From Amphiura filiformis (taxonomy: Eukaryota > Echinodermata > Ophiuroidea > Amphilepidida > Amphiuridae), in the NCBI RefSeq assembly GCF_039555335.1, contig NC_092635.1, forward strand, positions 47,636,052-47,700,051: a stretch of DNA of 64,000 nt, given 5' to 3'. Positions 1-10,690 of the stretch are shown here, in pieces (within the stretch, counting starts at the first letter, position 1; each line of letters starts with the position of its first letter). Both the position numbers and the translations under genes were made by a program. A model generated the notes under the pieces. That model was given only the letters and a program-made list of their open reading frames with translations. It ran no database searches and was not told where the DNA came from.

Positions 1-9
1 CAATACAAT

Positions 10-375
10 AAATCTCATGACCAGTGGAACATTTTGCGGGGGTCAGGTCAAAGGTCATGCAGAGGTCAAATTTTAGAAACGCATTTCCTGGACATCTGTA
101 AGGGGTACGGGGCTCAATCTTGGTGACAACAAACTTAATGATCAGGGGAACATGTTGGAACACTTTGCAGCGGTCAGGTCAAAGGTTATCTGGGGTCAAA
201 TCATTATAACTTCATTTTCTGGATATCTGCAAGGGGTGTGGGGCTCAAACTCAGTGACAACAAATCTCATGACCAGGGGAACATTTTGCAGGGGTCAGGT
301 CAAAGGTCCTGTAGAGGTCAAATTTTCTAAATGCATTTTCTGGACATCTGTTAGGGGTACAGGGCTCAAACTCCA
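10..375. repeat. Tandem minisatellite, ~125-bp unit, three copies
   Basis: Three diverged copies begin near 10, 130 and 262. They share a phrase on the pattern 'aatctcatgaccag', then 'ggtcaggtcaaaggtc', then 'ctggacatctg', then 'ggggctcaaact'. Each unit carries several AGGTCA-type half sites. Copy 1 has a perfect AGGTCA-A-AGGTCA (DR1) at 45-57. No reading frame is conserved between the units, so I read it as non-coding. The array runs off the left edge, so its true size is unknown. Confidence 0.8.
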
Positions 376-505
376 CAACATTACATACAACATTACATAC
401 AAGGCATTTATAGGGCGCCATTTCATAAAGACCACGGCGCCAAGATGGAACACAAAATATTTGAAAGGCAAAATAAAACAGCAAAACTGAAACAAAGCCA
501 CCAGA

Positions 506-718
506 TTATTGTGGGAACAGGAAGGTTTTGAGGCCTTTCTTGAAACTTGGCAGAGAAGCAGCAGTACGAAGTTCAGATGGAAGTGAGTTCCAGAGTGCAG
601 GTGCGGTGAGAGAAAAACTCTTGTCGAAAGCTGATTGCAGGCCTTTAGGGTTGAATTTTGGTACAGAGAGACGTGGAGTGTCTGTTGCAGAACGCCATTG
701 TACTATGTAATATGTGGC
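506..718 (-). pseudogene. LINE (non-LTR) reverse-transcriptase C-terminal fragment, copy A
   Basis: The minus-strand frame ends in the typical tail of CR1/L2-like retrotransposon ORF2, with the stretches RSATDTPRLSVPKF, SFSLTAPALWNSLPSEL and SFKKGLKTFLF just before the stop. This is the last ~70 residues only. The catalytic domains are absent and no 5' part is present. Upstream on the minus strand the frame continues as unrelated sequence up to the mariner-type element at 828. It is a dead, 5'-truncated insertion, in the same orientation as a second fragment at 2449-2876. Confidence 0.75.
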
Positions 719-827
719 AGAAGAAGCATTTTGAAGATATTTGGTTATATACAGAAAATGCCCCTTTAATGACCTTTGATCCCAATTCTGTTTGCACCAT
801 ATGGGCACTGGATATAGGCGATACATA

Positions 828-2250
828 CAGGGTGTCCCAGAAAAAATTACCGAGTGAATAAAATTGAACGTAAGTCGAGAACTAGACATCAAAATCAAAT
901 AATTTAAAATGTAGCCCATAGCTTATTTTATTGTGCATCACATACGAAAATTTTGTTTGATTCGGTTGAATGGTTGCGAAGAAATTAACGATTACATAAT
1001 GCATGCATAAATGCAGTTCATTCCAAGTTTGATAAACAGCCGCTTTTTTCATGCTCACCGCTTCCTAAAGGTTGTATTTTTCATTAAATTGGTCCACGTT
1101 ATCTATTTTATAATCCGACGATGTTATGTTATTCACGTTTTCACTGAAGATGAATAGTTTGTCCGAGAAAACTTTGATTTCTGCAATTGGTAGCTTTCTA
1201 TTCAACTTTCATTCTTTAGGTTGTGCAAATATGTTATATTTTAACTTTCCAAAGAACATTTGAGCCAAGAATGACAATCAGAGGATGATTTTTAAAGCAC
1301 TTCCCAGCAAGTCTTGCGGTTAGCACAGCTGTGTGAGTGAACATGACACCACTGCCCGCCCACTACATACACACGTGCATGGTTAAATTTGAATTTGGAC
1401 AGATATATTTACAATAAAAACACCTTCTAAAGGTTGGTCGATTTCACATTTTATGTTATCTACAGAAGGTATGAATTATCCTTCGTGCATACATCACTTT
1501 AGATCTGAAATCGACCAAGTATTAATGACACACGGGCAATTCTAAAACAACATCTTTTGCACAGAGTTCAATGGGATTTGAAAAGTAAAGTGGCAGTTGA
1601 AACTCTAGTGATAACACTTTTACAGTGCATGATGGGGCTTCCTTAAATCATCCTCTGAATGACAATGAACAAGTGCTTACAGCTTTACGTGTGATTTTTG
1701 ATACCATGTAACATTAATGTTGAAGTTTAAAATATTCAAACTTTGCATTACAATTTCTTGGAAAAAAAAAAAAAACATAAATGTGTGTGAGAAAAAGCCA
1801 GATGGAATTCTTTATGCAACATTTATATCAACATTAACGAAAACGGATTTTTACAAGTACGGAGCATCATCTTACATGCAAGCTTTCATTTGCAATGTCG
1901 TGTAGGTTTTCAAATTTGAACAAAACCTAATTAAATGTTTTGTAAGAAACAGATTATAAAAGAATGAAAAGGATTTGACGTTACAAAATATGAAACCCAT
2001 TGACAGTTAACCACTATTGTGCATTTGTGTTGAATGATCTTTCTTTCAAACTTGGAATGAAGTGAATTGACGCATGCGTTATGTAATCGCTCATTTCTTC
2101 GCAATCAGTCGACCGATTCCAGTAAAATTAGCGTATAAGATGCAGAATAAGATGGGCTACACGCTGATTGTTAGATTTTTGGATTTTGATGTCTATTTCT
2201 CGACTTACGTCCAAATTCATTTGCCCGGTAATTTTATCTGGGACACCCTG
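828..2250. mobile_element. Non-autonomous mariner-type element with ~210-bp inverted repeats
   Basis: The ends are CAGGGTGTCCCAG and its exact complement CTGGGACACCCTG. Each is flanked by TA, the target duplicated by Tc1/mariner elements. Similarity between the two ends continues inward for about 210 bp (to ~1035 on the left and from ~2043 on the right) with scattered mismatches. The ~1-kb interior is AT-rich, has no transposase frame, and is interrupted by a second element (1279-1657). Superfamily assignment rests on the termini and the TA target alone. Confidence 0.75.
1279..1657. mobile_element. Miniature element nested in the mariner-type element, 9-bp TSD
   Basis: The termini CAGAGGATGATTT and AAATCATCCTCTG are inverted copies. 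A perfect 9-bp direct repeat, AATGACAAT, lies on both sides (1270-1278 and 1658-1666). An internal inverted pair (ggttggtcgatttca near 1431, tgaaatcgaccaa near 1508) adds secondary structure. There is no coding capacity. A 9-bp duplication is typical of Mutator-like elements, but no transposase is present to confirm this. Confidence 0.7.
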
Positions 2251-2357
2251 TATGTGCAAGTTACGTAATTGTAGGGTGTAACATGTAGGAGGAGAAGCAT
2301 TTTGAAATTACCTAGTTTTTGTTGCCAGAAGAAAGCAGAATCGGATAGCATTAGAAT

Positions 2358-2446
2358 ACCTAGCTGGGGGGTGTAAACCCCCCAGCTAGGTAAGAATCGG
2401 AGAGCATTACAGTACCTAGCTGGGGGTGTAAACCCCCCAGCTAGGT
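2358..2446. repeat. Two tandem perfect hairpins
   Basis: ACCTAGCTGGGGGG-TGTAA-ACCCCCCAGCTAGGT-type hairpins occupy 2358-2391 and 2414-2446. Each is preceded by the same ~20-nt phrase (agaatcggatagcatta / agaatcggagagcatta), so the whole ~56-bp module was duplicated. The arms are GC-rich and essentially perfect. They lie immediately beyond the C-terminal end of LINE copy B. Confidence 0.85.
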
Positions 2447-2448
2447 AA

Positions 2449-2876
2449 TTAATTGAACAAGAAAGTTTTGAGCTTGGTTTTGAATTGATCAGTGGAGACA
2501 GCAGAACGGATGGAAACGAAAGGGATATTGTTCTAGAGGAAGGTGCCACTACTGCAAAGGCCCGGTCGCCATAGGAAGATGTTTTGACAAGCGGTTCGGG
2601 TTTTAAAGCGAGCTGGTGAGCGAAACGGAGAGAGCTGTTTAGTGGATAATGGTATGAGGTTGCAGATGTAGTTGGGTGCATGTCCATTGTTAGCAGCAGG
2701 ATCTTGAAATGAATTCTTTTTTTAACAGTCAACCAATGAAGTTCGTCTAAAATAGGAGAGATATGTTCATAGGGCTTAGTACATGTAATGAGACTTGCGG
2801 CAGAATTTGGAATTCTCTGAAGTGATGACAGGAGATTGTTAGGTAAACCATACAAAAGAGAGTTGTTGCAGTCCAA
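2449..2876 (-). pseudogene. LINE reverse-transcriptase C-terminal fragment, copy B
   Basis: The minus-strand translation contains CNNSLLYGLPNNLLSSLQRI, NSAASLITCTKPYEHISPIL, LHWLTVKKRIHFKILLL and YGDRAFAVVAPSS. These are hallmarks of the thumb and C-terminal region of CR1/L2-type non-LTR reverse transcriptases. It begins after the catalytic YADD block, so it is 5'-truncated. The frame is open over ~140 codons, so decay is moderate. It differs enough from copy A (506-718) to be a separate insertion. Confidence 0.75.
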
Positions 2877-3318
2877 ATGAGATGTAACAAAAGCGTTCAG
2901 TACAGTAAATCACAAAAGGCTCAGAACGGGTTAAGGGATGGGGATGGCAAAGAGTACAGTGTCATACAAATGACTAAAATGGGACAAACAATTGACAAAT
3001 GGGAACGAAAACTTGCCCCCTTACACTAAAAGGCTGCTAGGCCACTGAAAAGCATTCCAAAATTTTATAGGGAATTAACCAGTCAGTCTTGAAAAGAGAT
3101 TTTGCAATTGCCATTATGTATTATTTGTGTTGTTGTTGTTATGTTGAGTGTTAATGCTGTTACTAATTATTTATTACTTCAATAACTGCATAAATCTCCC
3201 ATCTTCTACTCGAAAGCATGAAATTCACTTTAAATTTCATGTTATTGGATCAAATGTCAGCAGGGTTATAAATCCTGAAATTGGTACTTCTCGCACAAAG
3301 TAAGTAGGGCAGTGAAGA

Positions 3319-3535
3319 CAGTGGCGGCGCTACGGTGGGAGGCAAGGGGGGCATTTGCCCCATTTTTTTCTTGCCCACCAGTTTGCCCCCACTTTTGAGG
3401 CAAAAACCCTAAATGTACGTACATTTCCACTTTTTGTGGTAATTTTGCGCAAAATTGGTTGATTTTGCCCCTCTCCCTGAAATTCACTTTGCCTTACCAA
3501 TGCCCCCCCAAAAAAAATTCCTGGTGTCGCCACTG
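3319..3535. mobile_element. hAT-like miniature element with 8-bp TSD
   Basis: The termini CAGTGGCGGC and GTCGCCACTG are inverted repeats (one mismatch). They are flanked by AGTGAAGA (3311-3318) and AGTGAAGG (3536-3543), an 8-bp duplication with one change, as made by hAT transposases. The 217-bp body is G- and C-run rich ('gggggcatttgcccc') and encodes nothing. Confidence 0.75.
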
Positions 3536-3728
3536 AGTGAAGGCACTTAAATCATTGATCGCGTCTCTTTCAGGCTCCATTTCTAAACCAAGATAACAAT
3601 GAAATACCGCATCTGGACAGCAGCTTCCTATTATTCTATTTCAACTCTGCTAAGGATTTTTCATTTCAATTTAATTCAATTCGAAAAAAACACATGTCAG
3701 TTCTCACACAAAGTAATGAAGTCAAATA

Positions 3729-4130
3729 TACCGGGTCACCAAAAAAAGGTTAATATTAACAAAATAATATAAATGTAATTTTATAACATAATCTATGTAC
3801 ATCTTTCCAACTCGAGGCTCTATCTCCGTCACAGCAACCGTTCATTTGGCGGGGCATTCGAGTAGGCCGAGCCATAGCATGGCAGATGCAGTATTTTATT
3901 CCAATGATCAGAGAATAAAACTTGTTCAGTTTTATTTCAAGAATTCAGTCAGAAATAAACGATATTTTTACAGTATCTAACCATACCCCGGGAACCATAC
4001 ACGGTCCCTGATATAACACATTAGCGATTTCAACTCAACAACCCTAGACAAACTCTAACAGATTGCTATTAACTTCACTATGTTATGACAGGAGATACAG
4101 TGTGCAGAAATGCCTTCACCAAAACATATT
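3729..4130 (+). mobile_element. Truncated mariner-like transposon, copy 1
   Basis: It starts with the terminus CCGGGTCACCAAAAAAAGGTTA. After ~150 bp an ATG at 3879 opens a short frame beginning MADAVFYSNDQRIKLVQFYF, which looks like the N-terminal helix-turn-helix start of a mariner/Tc1-type transposase. The frame stops after 33 codons (3980). A related copy with terminus CCGGGTGTCCCCAAAAAAGG lies at 47441-47930 and shares the frame start, the 'catttggcggggca' leader and sequence downstream. The DDE domain is missing in both. Family assignment is moderate. Confidence 0.5.
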
Positions 4131-4640
4131 CGATCGGATGGAAAATTAAAAAAAAATCTCTATAAAAAGGAAAGGTCCATTTTCAATTTCTCAAAGATGG
4201 ACTAGGTAAAAGATATGACAATAGAGATGTCTTTTTCAATTTCTCAGAAAAGAGGGGGGACAGGTAGTCAGGTTTACTGTGGTATTAACACACCTTTATA
4301 TCCATCTCTTGGATAGATATAAAACCAATTCCGAACAATCCTATCCAATTCCGACGTGATTACAATCGCGTCCGCATAATGGCTCTTAGAATAAACACGC
4401 ATGTCGACACTGAAATTTTGGACGAACTGATGGAGAAAAAACTCGTTTTTTGCAATACTACCTTCAATTTGGAGTGAAAATCAAATGTGATAGTAATTGG
4501 CAGAATGTTGAAAAATAATGTGGATATTCAGATGTCTAAATTAATCAAGATATCGATAATTTTACAAACCAGTTTTTTCTCATGCAATTTCTCCAAAATT
4601 TTTCCCCAAACCGAGCTTCTAAAATTGAATCAATACTATA
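4131..4640. other. No recognisable feature
   Basis: AT-rich sequence with no supported gene. The 108-codon open frame that starts at 4487 runs into the palindrome at 4647 and shows no family signature. Confidence 0.5.
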
Positions 4641-4646
4641 TTATGC

Positions 4647-4828
4647 AAATATTTACTGCTCATGGGGGATCTGGTGGAATATATTGGTCCCCGAGGAGAA
4701 CTGGAGACCGTGAGCTTACTATTTCCCGAGACCGCCAGGTCGAGGGAAATAGTAGGCTCACGGTCTCCAGTTCACCGAGGGAACCAATAGATTCCACCAG
4801 ATCCAGAATTTAGAGCAGTAAATATTTG
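4647..4828. mobile_element. Palindromic foldback element (member 1)
   Basis: A ~182-bp inverted repeat. The outer ends are AAATATTTACTGCT and its complement; inner arms such as CTGGAGACCGTGAGC / GCTCACGGTCTCCAG pair around a centre near 4735. A few mismatches and small indels separate the arms. The termini match those of the element at 5340-5489, although the inner sequence differs, so the two share ends but not cores. Confidence 0.75.
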
Positions 4829-5955
4829 TTTTATATCCTTTATATATTATTTGTTCATTAATTGGTTAAAATATTAGAAAGGCCTTTATCATAGACATAG
4901 GCCTAGGCATAAATGTAGGCTTATAGGTTAAGCCCTAGCATTATCAAGGCTAGGCTAGGCTTGTCGTGCTTTGTTTTGATTGAATACATGTTAGGCCTAC
5001 ATGCACAAAGCACGCACACAGTTGAGTGGCTATAAAGCTTACCGGTGTAATGTTGTAACCTCTACAACACCGCCGTGAAACGATTAACCATGTTCTCTGT
5101 TATTTCGCCGTCAATATTAGGATATTGTTCCTGATGTAACTCAGCTTATGTCATGAAACTGCCGTATTTTAGCTGCACTTCTGTGCTGCTGCTTGTGTGC
5201 TTCGCAAAACAACATGACTTGCTACACATTAATACCCCAGAACCGGTTGCGATATCCCACGTATGTGGCGAGTTGCACCGACCACTGGGAACTGCGACGC
5301 GGCTATGAGGTCATACGCGCTCAGAGGGAGTATAGTATACAAATATTGACTGCTATGAGGGGCATGGTTAAAATTATAGGCCCAAGGTGATCTCAAAACC
5401 ATGCTATGACCCGAGGGTCATAGCATGGTTTTGAGATCACCGCGGGCCTATAATGTTAACCATGATCCGAATAAAGCAGTCAATATTTGTTTTATATACC
5501 TCATTAATATAGATTTTTGTCATCTGATTGGTTAAAAGGCCTATTGCCTATAAACCTGTCGCGTCACCGCAACTGGCAGGTAGCGCGTTGGCGCCGCGTG
5601 CGTAATGCGAACACACCATCGCGCGCGTAGAGTTTGATCGGGACGCACACCGATGATGTGAAAATGACTATGCCCGGGAAATAAGTCTTTTTAAAAGACT
5701 ATTGCCCGGGGAATAGTTCAGTTTTTACGTAATTCTTTAAAAGGAGGGCATAGCTAATTCAATGACTGCACTTTTAACCAATCAGATGACAGGAATCTAT
5801 ATATGAGGTATATAACAAAAAATATATCCCGGGGAGATAGTACTTTGAGTCGGCTTTTTGACTGCTTTGCAAAATAGCAAAACTATTTTTGGTCACATGA
5901 TACTCGTTTAACCAATTAATGAACGAGAATATATTAATGAAGGATATAATTAGTT
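4829..5955. repeat. Composite of nested inverted repeats
   Basis: Sequence near 4845-4870 (tgttcattaattggttaaa) recurs inverted at 5905-5930. Sequence at 5489-5545 (atttgttttatatacctca, then ttgtcatctgattggttaaa) recurs inverted at 5765-5820. A further hairpin, CCCGGGAAATAAGTCTTTT / AAAAGACTATTGCCCGGGG, sits at 5675-5720. The stretch at 5575-5650 is CpG-rich. I read this as several palindromic elements inserted into one another. Exact element borders cannot be fixed by eye. Confidence 0.55.
5340..5489. mobile_element. Palindromic foldback element (member 2)
   Basis: The ends are CAAATATTGACTGCT and AGCAGTCAATATTTG. Inside, GGTGATCTCAAAACCATGCT pairs with its complement around a centre near 5412 (GACCCGAGGGTC). 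It is nearly perfect over 150 bp, with small differences (cccaagg against ccgcggg). It has the same terminal sequence as the element at 4647-4828. Confidence 0.75.
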
Positions 5956-6419
5956 CTAATAAATGGTGGCATTATTTCTTTGATCGGTTTGTAGCACAAT
6001 ACAAAAAAGGAGAAAGCAATCACTCGGTGTGGTTTTATACGGGGCACACATTTGGAAAAAAAATAGCATGGAATGCGTTTTTGGTCTCATTTGCATGGTG
6101 TGTAAAAGGGATATAAACAAAGAATTTGCAAACGGACTCTAAAAAGTGTATAAACACACAAAAATAATGTAAATCTACATCCAACGCACCAACATTTCTT
6201 GCACTGCGATATTTAATTGCTGAGAAAACTTGGTTTTAGAGAACAACTTTATACGTCTTTTATTCGTTTTTCAAAATTGATAACCTGCCCAAAAGTGCCT
6301 CCTTTTGACATGACACGTCACATACGGTATATCAAGTGAATACAGGATTCACAAATTGACTGTTGCAGTCAAGCCAAATGAGCTGGGAAAAAAACATATT
6401 GTCGTGACAGTCTTCTATG

Positions 6420-7345
6420 CTGACAAAGGAGCGGGAAACAATACTATGATACAGATGCAACATTTAGTAACATTTAACCCATTAACTGGCAAATATAATT
6501 GAGTATCACAAAAAGCCATGCCGACGCAGAAAGAGATGGTAACATGTGCCTCATTAATTGGCAAACAATAGGTTTGGAAATATCGAGATTAAGTTTCCAA
6601 TGCTCACCGCATGCGGAATAGTATTTAGATGGTTCTCCAGATGTAAACTAATGAGATCGCATGCTAGACAATAAATCGGGAACCAGTTCCCGGTGCCGTA
6701 ACTTTATCGTCTAGTACCTTATCTTGCAATACTTTATATTGGAAGCCATCTAAATAATATTCCGCATAGCTCTGCGAATGGAAAACTTAATGTCGATAAT
6801 ACTTGAATCATGATAATAACTGTGTGTTCTGAACAAAGTCATGCTAATGGAAGCGAATAGAGACTTAGCAACATCTGTTGTTTTTACCTACACGTTTGTT
6901 TTTAAAGTGTGTCATGGTATAACCCTACTACTGAGCCATATTTGTTGCAACCCCTAGCTTGATTTTCAATTATAAACGTATTATGCTGTTATAAAGTCTG
7001 CACAAAAAGTAACGCAGCTGTTATAAATGCTGATACCAAAATAAGTACAAACTTTATCTTGCTATGACGTCATAATGTGAAAACGCCCATGCAAATTCTG
7101 GCTATATACAAAAGTATAGGCAAACTTGACTTTCGGCTATAAATTCTACCAACATGCGATATTCACCAAATTTTCTTTCTCTCCTAAATATAAAATGAAA
7201 TGACTATTTCAACCTAACTAACAAATAAAAAGTCAGTAGCTCTTGGAATAATTTTACAAGAGTGAAATGAATATCATGCATTTTACTGCATATACCAATG
7301 GCTTCCCCCTCTATGGTCATATTTGATAGCCTGCCTTACCCCGGG
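6420..7345. repeat. Long repeat copy, direct duplicate of 41940-43280
   Basis: It begins 'gcgggaaacaatactatgat' and continues, with indels, in parallel with the segment at 41950-43280, in the same orientation and about 35.5 kb away. Shared landmarks are 'cattaactggcaaatataat', 'gggaaccagttcccggt', 'tatgacgtcataatgt' and 'caacctaactaacaa'. In the other copy a 77-codon frame is open across the start; here it is broken by stops. Inside it (6578-6800) is an inverted-repeat unit with arms of ~50 bp around ATTAAGTTTCCAATGCTCACCG / gcagagctatgcggaat. Origin unknown; probably an old transposon. Confidence 0.7.
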
Positions 7346-7621
7346 TAAGGCGCTGGGCTAAATATTGTATCTGATCGCAGGGATAGGACAATAGGCTATT
7401 CCAGTTGAAAACGGAAGACAAAGACATGACCTTAATCTTATATTCAGGATTCCGAATTTCAAATGGGATTACCTGAAAGAGTGAATTCATTTAAAATCTG
7501 CACCCCATGGGTCGGAGATTAATGTCTTCCGGGATGTTTCAATTGGGGTAGCCCAATGCGAAGGGATGCTAGAGTTCAGAATGAATGCATATTTGCCAAC
7601 AAAAGATCTGTACCGTTGTAA
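7346..7621. other. No recognisable feature
   Basis: Nothing identifiable between the long repeat and the hAT-like element. Confidence 0.4.
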
Positions 7622-7629
7622 CAGCTATA

Positions 7630-8073
7630 CCCGGGGGTGCCACTCATATACCATTGCATGTTGTCATCACTGACCAGACACTTTTATTTTTCACCCAAAA
7701 CACTGACATGCCCAAGGGCTGAAAGGTAACCCTTACCACTGACCTGCTATGAAAAAAAGGATACCCAAATCACTGACCACAGCCATGGTGCAAACAAAGG
7801 TACCCATATCACTGACCTTACAGACCCGGTAAGAAGTTGTTTACAATCAGGAACGAAAACAGCGGCTGACGTCAAATGCTGGACTTTGATTTTTCATGAA
7901 CCCAAAACGCCGACATATCTATTGTAAAAAGGTACCCTTTTTCCAGAAAACACCAAAATTGAGACCCTTTTCGCGTCCCGCGCGGGACGTGGCCTATGCT
8001 TAAAAAGATACCCTTTTACCGCGAAATTTTGGTCGGTGATGACTTCATTGACGGTTCAACTGGCACCCCCGGG
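7630..8073. mobile_element. hAT-like miniature element with perfect 8-bp TSD
   Basis: The termini CCCGGGGGTGCCA and TGGCACCCCCGGG are perfect inverted repeats. CAGCTATA is duplicated at 7622-7629 and 8074-8081. The 444-bp interior has a repeated 'cactgacc' phrase (near 7669, 7737, 7770 and 7815) separated by 'aaaggtaccc'-type spacers, and no coding frame. The 8-bp TSD supports the hAT superfamily. A related terminus (CCCCGGGGCACTCAAC) is seen at 48887. Confidence 0.85.
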
Positions 8074-8081
8074 CAGCTATA

Positions 8082-9640
8082 ACGAACGTTTTGAATTATG
8101 GCAATTGACCGCCCCAGTTTTGAGTGATTTAATGATTACATTAAATTTAATAATTTCATTTATTACCCATTACTGGAGTTACACATAAACTATATTGAAC
8201 GATCATGATAATATTTGCACCATGGAACGAATATTAAATTTTTTTGTCAAATTCTTATATTTCAAGAAGGACACCGCCATTTAAAAAATTCAAACAGTAT
8301 TTCAAACATGCTAACAAATTCTGTCATTCTTAATTCAGGCATTACAAAACCCAAAATTAAATAATTGTCCGATGGTAAAATATTTCAGGGACATCAAAAT
8401 CTAAGGAAACTAGACAACAAAGAACAGCGAACATTGCGTATAACGTGAAATTTAATAAAATCCATAACCATGTTACAATGCTGACATTTAACAAAATGAT
8501 AAGAGATTAAAAGAAAAATAAGTTTCGAGGGTTCAGTACCACAAGCTGACAATATATTAGAGCTGCGGCCACAACAAAACAATGCAGGCCAAATTCGCCA
8601 TACCTCTATCTTGCAGAGGTAAAGTAGTTTTCGCCCTGGACGCACGGTGTTGTAGCAGCTGTTTCGTTCGCGTATCTTTGCAGCTTATACAGCGTGCATG
8701 TGAGTTAGCTAGCGCTTTAAGCGAACACAGGTGATTTGAAGCTGGGCCCAACGAAATACGCACTGACGTCACTGCCATATCAGGGTGAAAAATAGTATAG
8801 TGGCGACAAATCGCATGATGAAATTGGCCGACGTTTTGCTTGGTTTTCATGGTTTTTGCTATTTTTTTGCTTAATTTACAAAATAAATTCTGCCAAAAAA
8901 TAAAATAAATCTGGTTCTAAATATTTACATATAAGCTCGGAATGTTGCGTCTGACGACAAAACTTCGTGATTGGCCTGCGCAGTGCGGCGAATATCGTCT
9001 TATTGACTCGATTTCAGATTCTGTTACCTCTCTTCTGTCTCCATAACCTTGTTTTGAATTTTTGAGTATTTATTATGAGAATACCATGAATTAATCAATG
9101 TCAATCACTCATGATTCATTCATATCCTGGTCAATTCTTGCTCGTTTTTCACGAACAGGGTGTCAAATGAGAAAGCAAAGTCCAATTAACAAAATGTTTA
9201 TTTCAGAATAATCCAAAATTATCAGGTTGTAGAACAGCAAGGATGACTATAACTGACGAGTTTCTTTTTGTTTAACTTGCAAACGCAAAATCGGAATCAA
9301 CTGAAATTTTGGGAGTAAGCTTTTTTCGTAGATATCTACTGAAAAATGTCATAAAAAGAGGATACTAGGATCACGAAATCCTCCTTTAAGTACAGACATT
9401 ATCCACATAATGTCATTATGAAGTAATAATTTGAGTGCGCCTTAGCGAAACAGGAAAAGCCTAGAAAAATTATAAACAAAATAAAGACAAAAATAATAGT
9501 GCTTTCAAATCTTAGAAATATACGATTTCCACCGGATTTGTTTTCCTATTATATGACAGGCAATGAATATAATGTATGTCAAGTTTACAGTCCATATCCG
9601 CAGAAAAATAAGCAATTTCTGCAAAAAATCCTAAATCAAT
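8082..9640. other. No supported gene
   Basis: AT-rich, with a more GC-rich island at 8520-8850 whose minus-strand frame (97 codons) shows no family signature. At 8948-8995 'gcgtctgacgac', 'gtgattggcctgcgcagtgcgg' resembles the middle of the miniature element found at 31022, 59508 and 63640, so this is probably a relic of it. Confidence 0.45.
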
Positions 9641-10430
9641 GATGCATGAGTACTATGATTTATACGTATTTAAATCCGCATGCAAATTAAAAACGCAGCG
9701 GTTGGGACTTTTTGGATTTATCATAAAGTTAGTTATATCAATTATTGTTTTAGAAGATAAAAATACTATAAATTTATACATATTCTCTTCTATGATTATA
9801 CATTTCAAATTATTGATCATAAATGTTGCATAATTTTAGAAAGACCGATGGAATGGTACCAAGGTACAACATTTTCAAACTCTGTCCAATTATTTGCGAT
9901 ATAATGTACCTGCAGGACAAAAACAACCCAATAGTTGATGCTTTGGCTTTAGACAATCCCTCATTTCAAATATATAGTTTTGGTTTCTCTATTGTTCAGA
10001 AACCAAAAATCAAGGGATTAAAATGTGGAGATGAACTGGTATGCAATCATAACACTATTGTGCTGGGAGGACACAAGAGGGTATATATAATCAAAAGTAT
10101 AATGGCCTATAACCATACGTATATAATAGCCTATTGTGCTAACATTTTCATTATCGATATCTATCAACGCGGGCGACTTTTGCCGTAGGTGGCACACTTC
10201 CATGACACCATAAAATTACACCCGAGTTCCGAGATTCGTTTGATAAGTTATGCATAGACATGGTTGAGACATAAAGGATGGATTATACGAGACCTAGGCC
10301 TACATGTAGAAATCATGTCCATATATTGAGGGGGGGGGGTGTTTTGTTTATTTGTCTGAAATATAAACGATGCATGATGATGTAGATGATTTGATTATGA
10401 ATTAGATTATTCCCCGGAAAGCACAACCCA
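9641..10430. other. No supported gene
   Basis: A 121-codon plus-strand frame (9823-10188) and a 64-codon frame lie here. Neither shows a signal peptide, a domain motif or splice logic, and composition is the same as the surrounding AT-rich DNA. I do not call them genes. Confidence 0.4.
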
Positions 10431-10440
10431 TACCTCTTAC

Positions 10441-10690
10441 CTATGTTCCCTCCGCCACCTATATATAACCTCCTCCCTCCCCCTCCCCACACTCGATATC
10501 GACTCTTCCCTATTATTCCACTCCACTCTTGAGCCCCCCTCTCCCCCGCCTTCCCTTCCCACTTCCAATGCTCTCTCCCCTCTGTTTCTCTTTCTCCCTT
10601 ACCCTTACCCCCTCCCCCCTCACACACACACCCCCACACACATACCCTCTTTCCCTGGCGATCTCTTCTATCTCTCTCTCTATTCTCCAA
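10441..10690. repeat. Polypyrimidine tract (~250 bp)
   Basis: The plus strand is almost wholly C and T, with runs such as cctcctccctccccctcccc, ctctcccctctgtttctctt and a (CA)n/(CT)n end. The complementary strand reads as an Arg/Gly/Glu-rich frame, an artefact of purine richness. Strongly strand-asymmetric tracts of this kind can form triplex (H-DNA). Confidence 0.8.

Noticed and set aside
8557..8850. 97-codon minus-strand frame as a gene
   Set aside because: Local GC-rich island with an overlapping frame; no known motif or splice context. Possibly repeat-derived, but not supportable.
9823..10188. 121-codon plus-strand open frame as a gene
   Set aside because: No recognisable motif; the overlapping minus frame is equally open, as expected for random AT-rich DNA.
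10313..10690. Arg/Glu/Gly-rich 125-codon minus-strand protein
   Set aside because: It is the complement of the polypyrimidine tract; low-complexity artefact.
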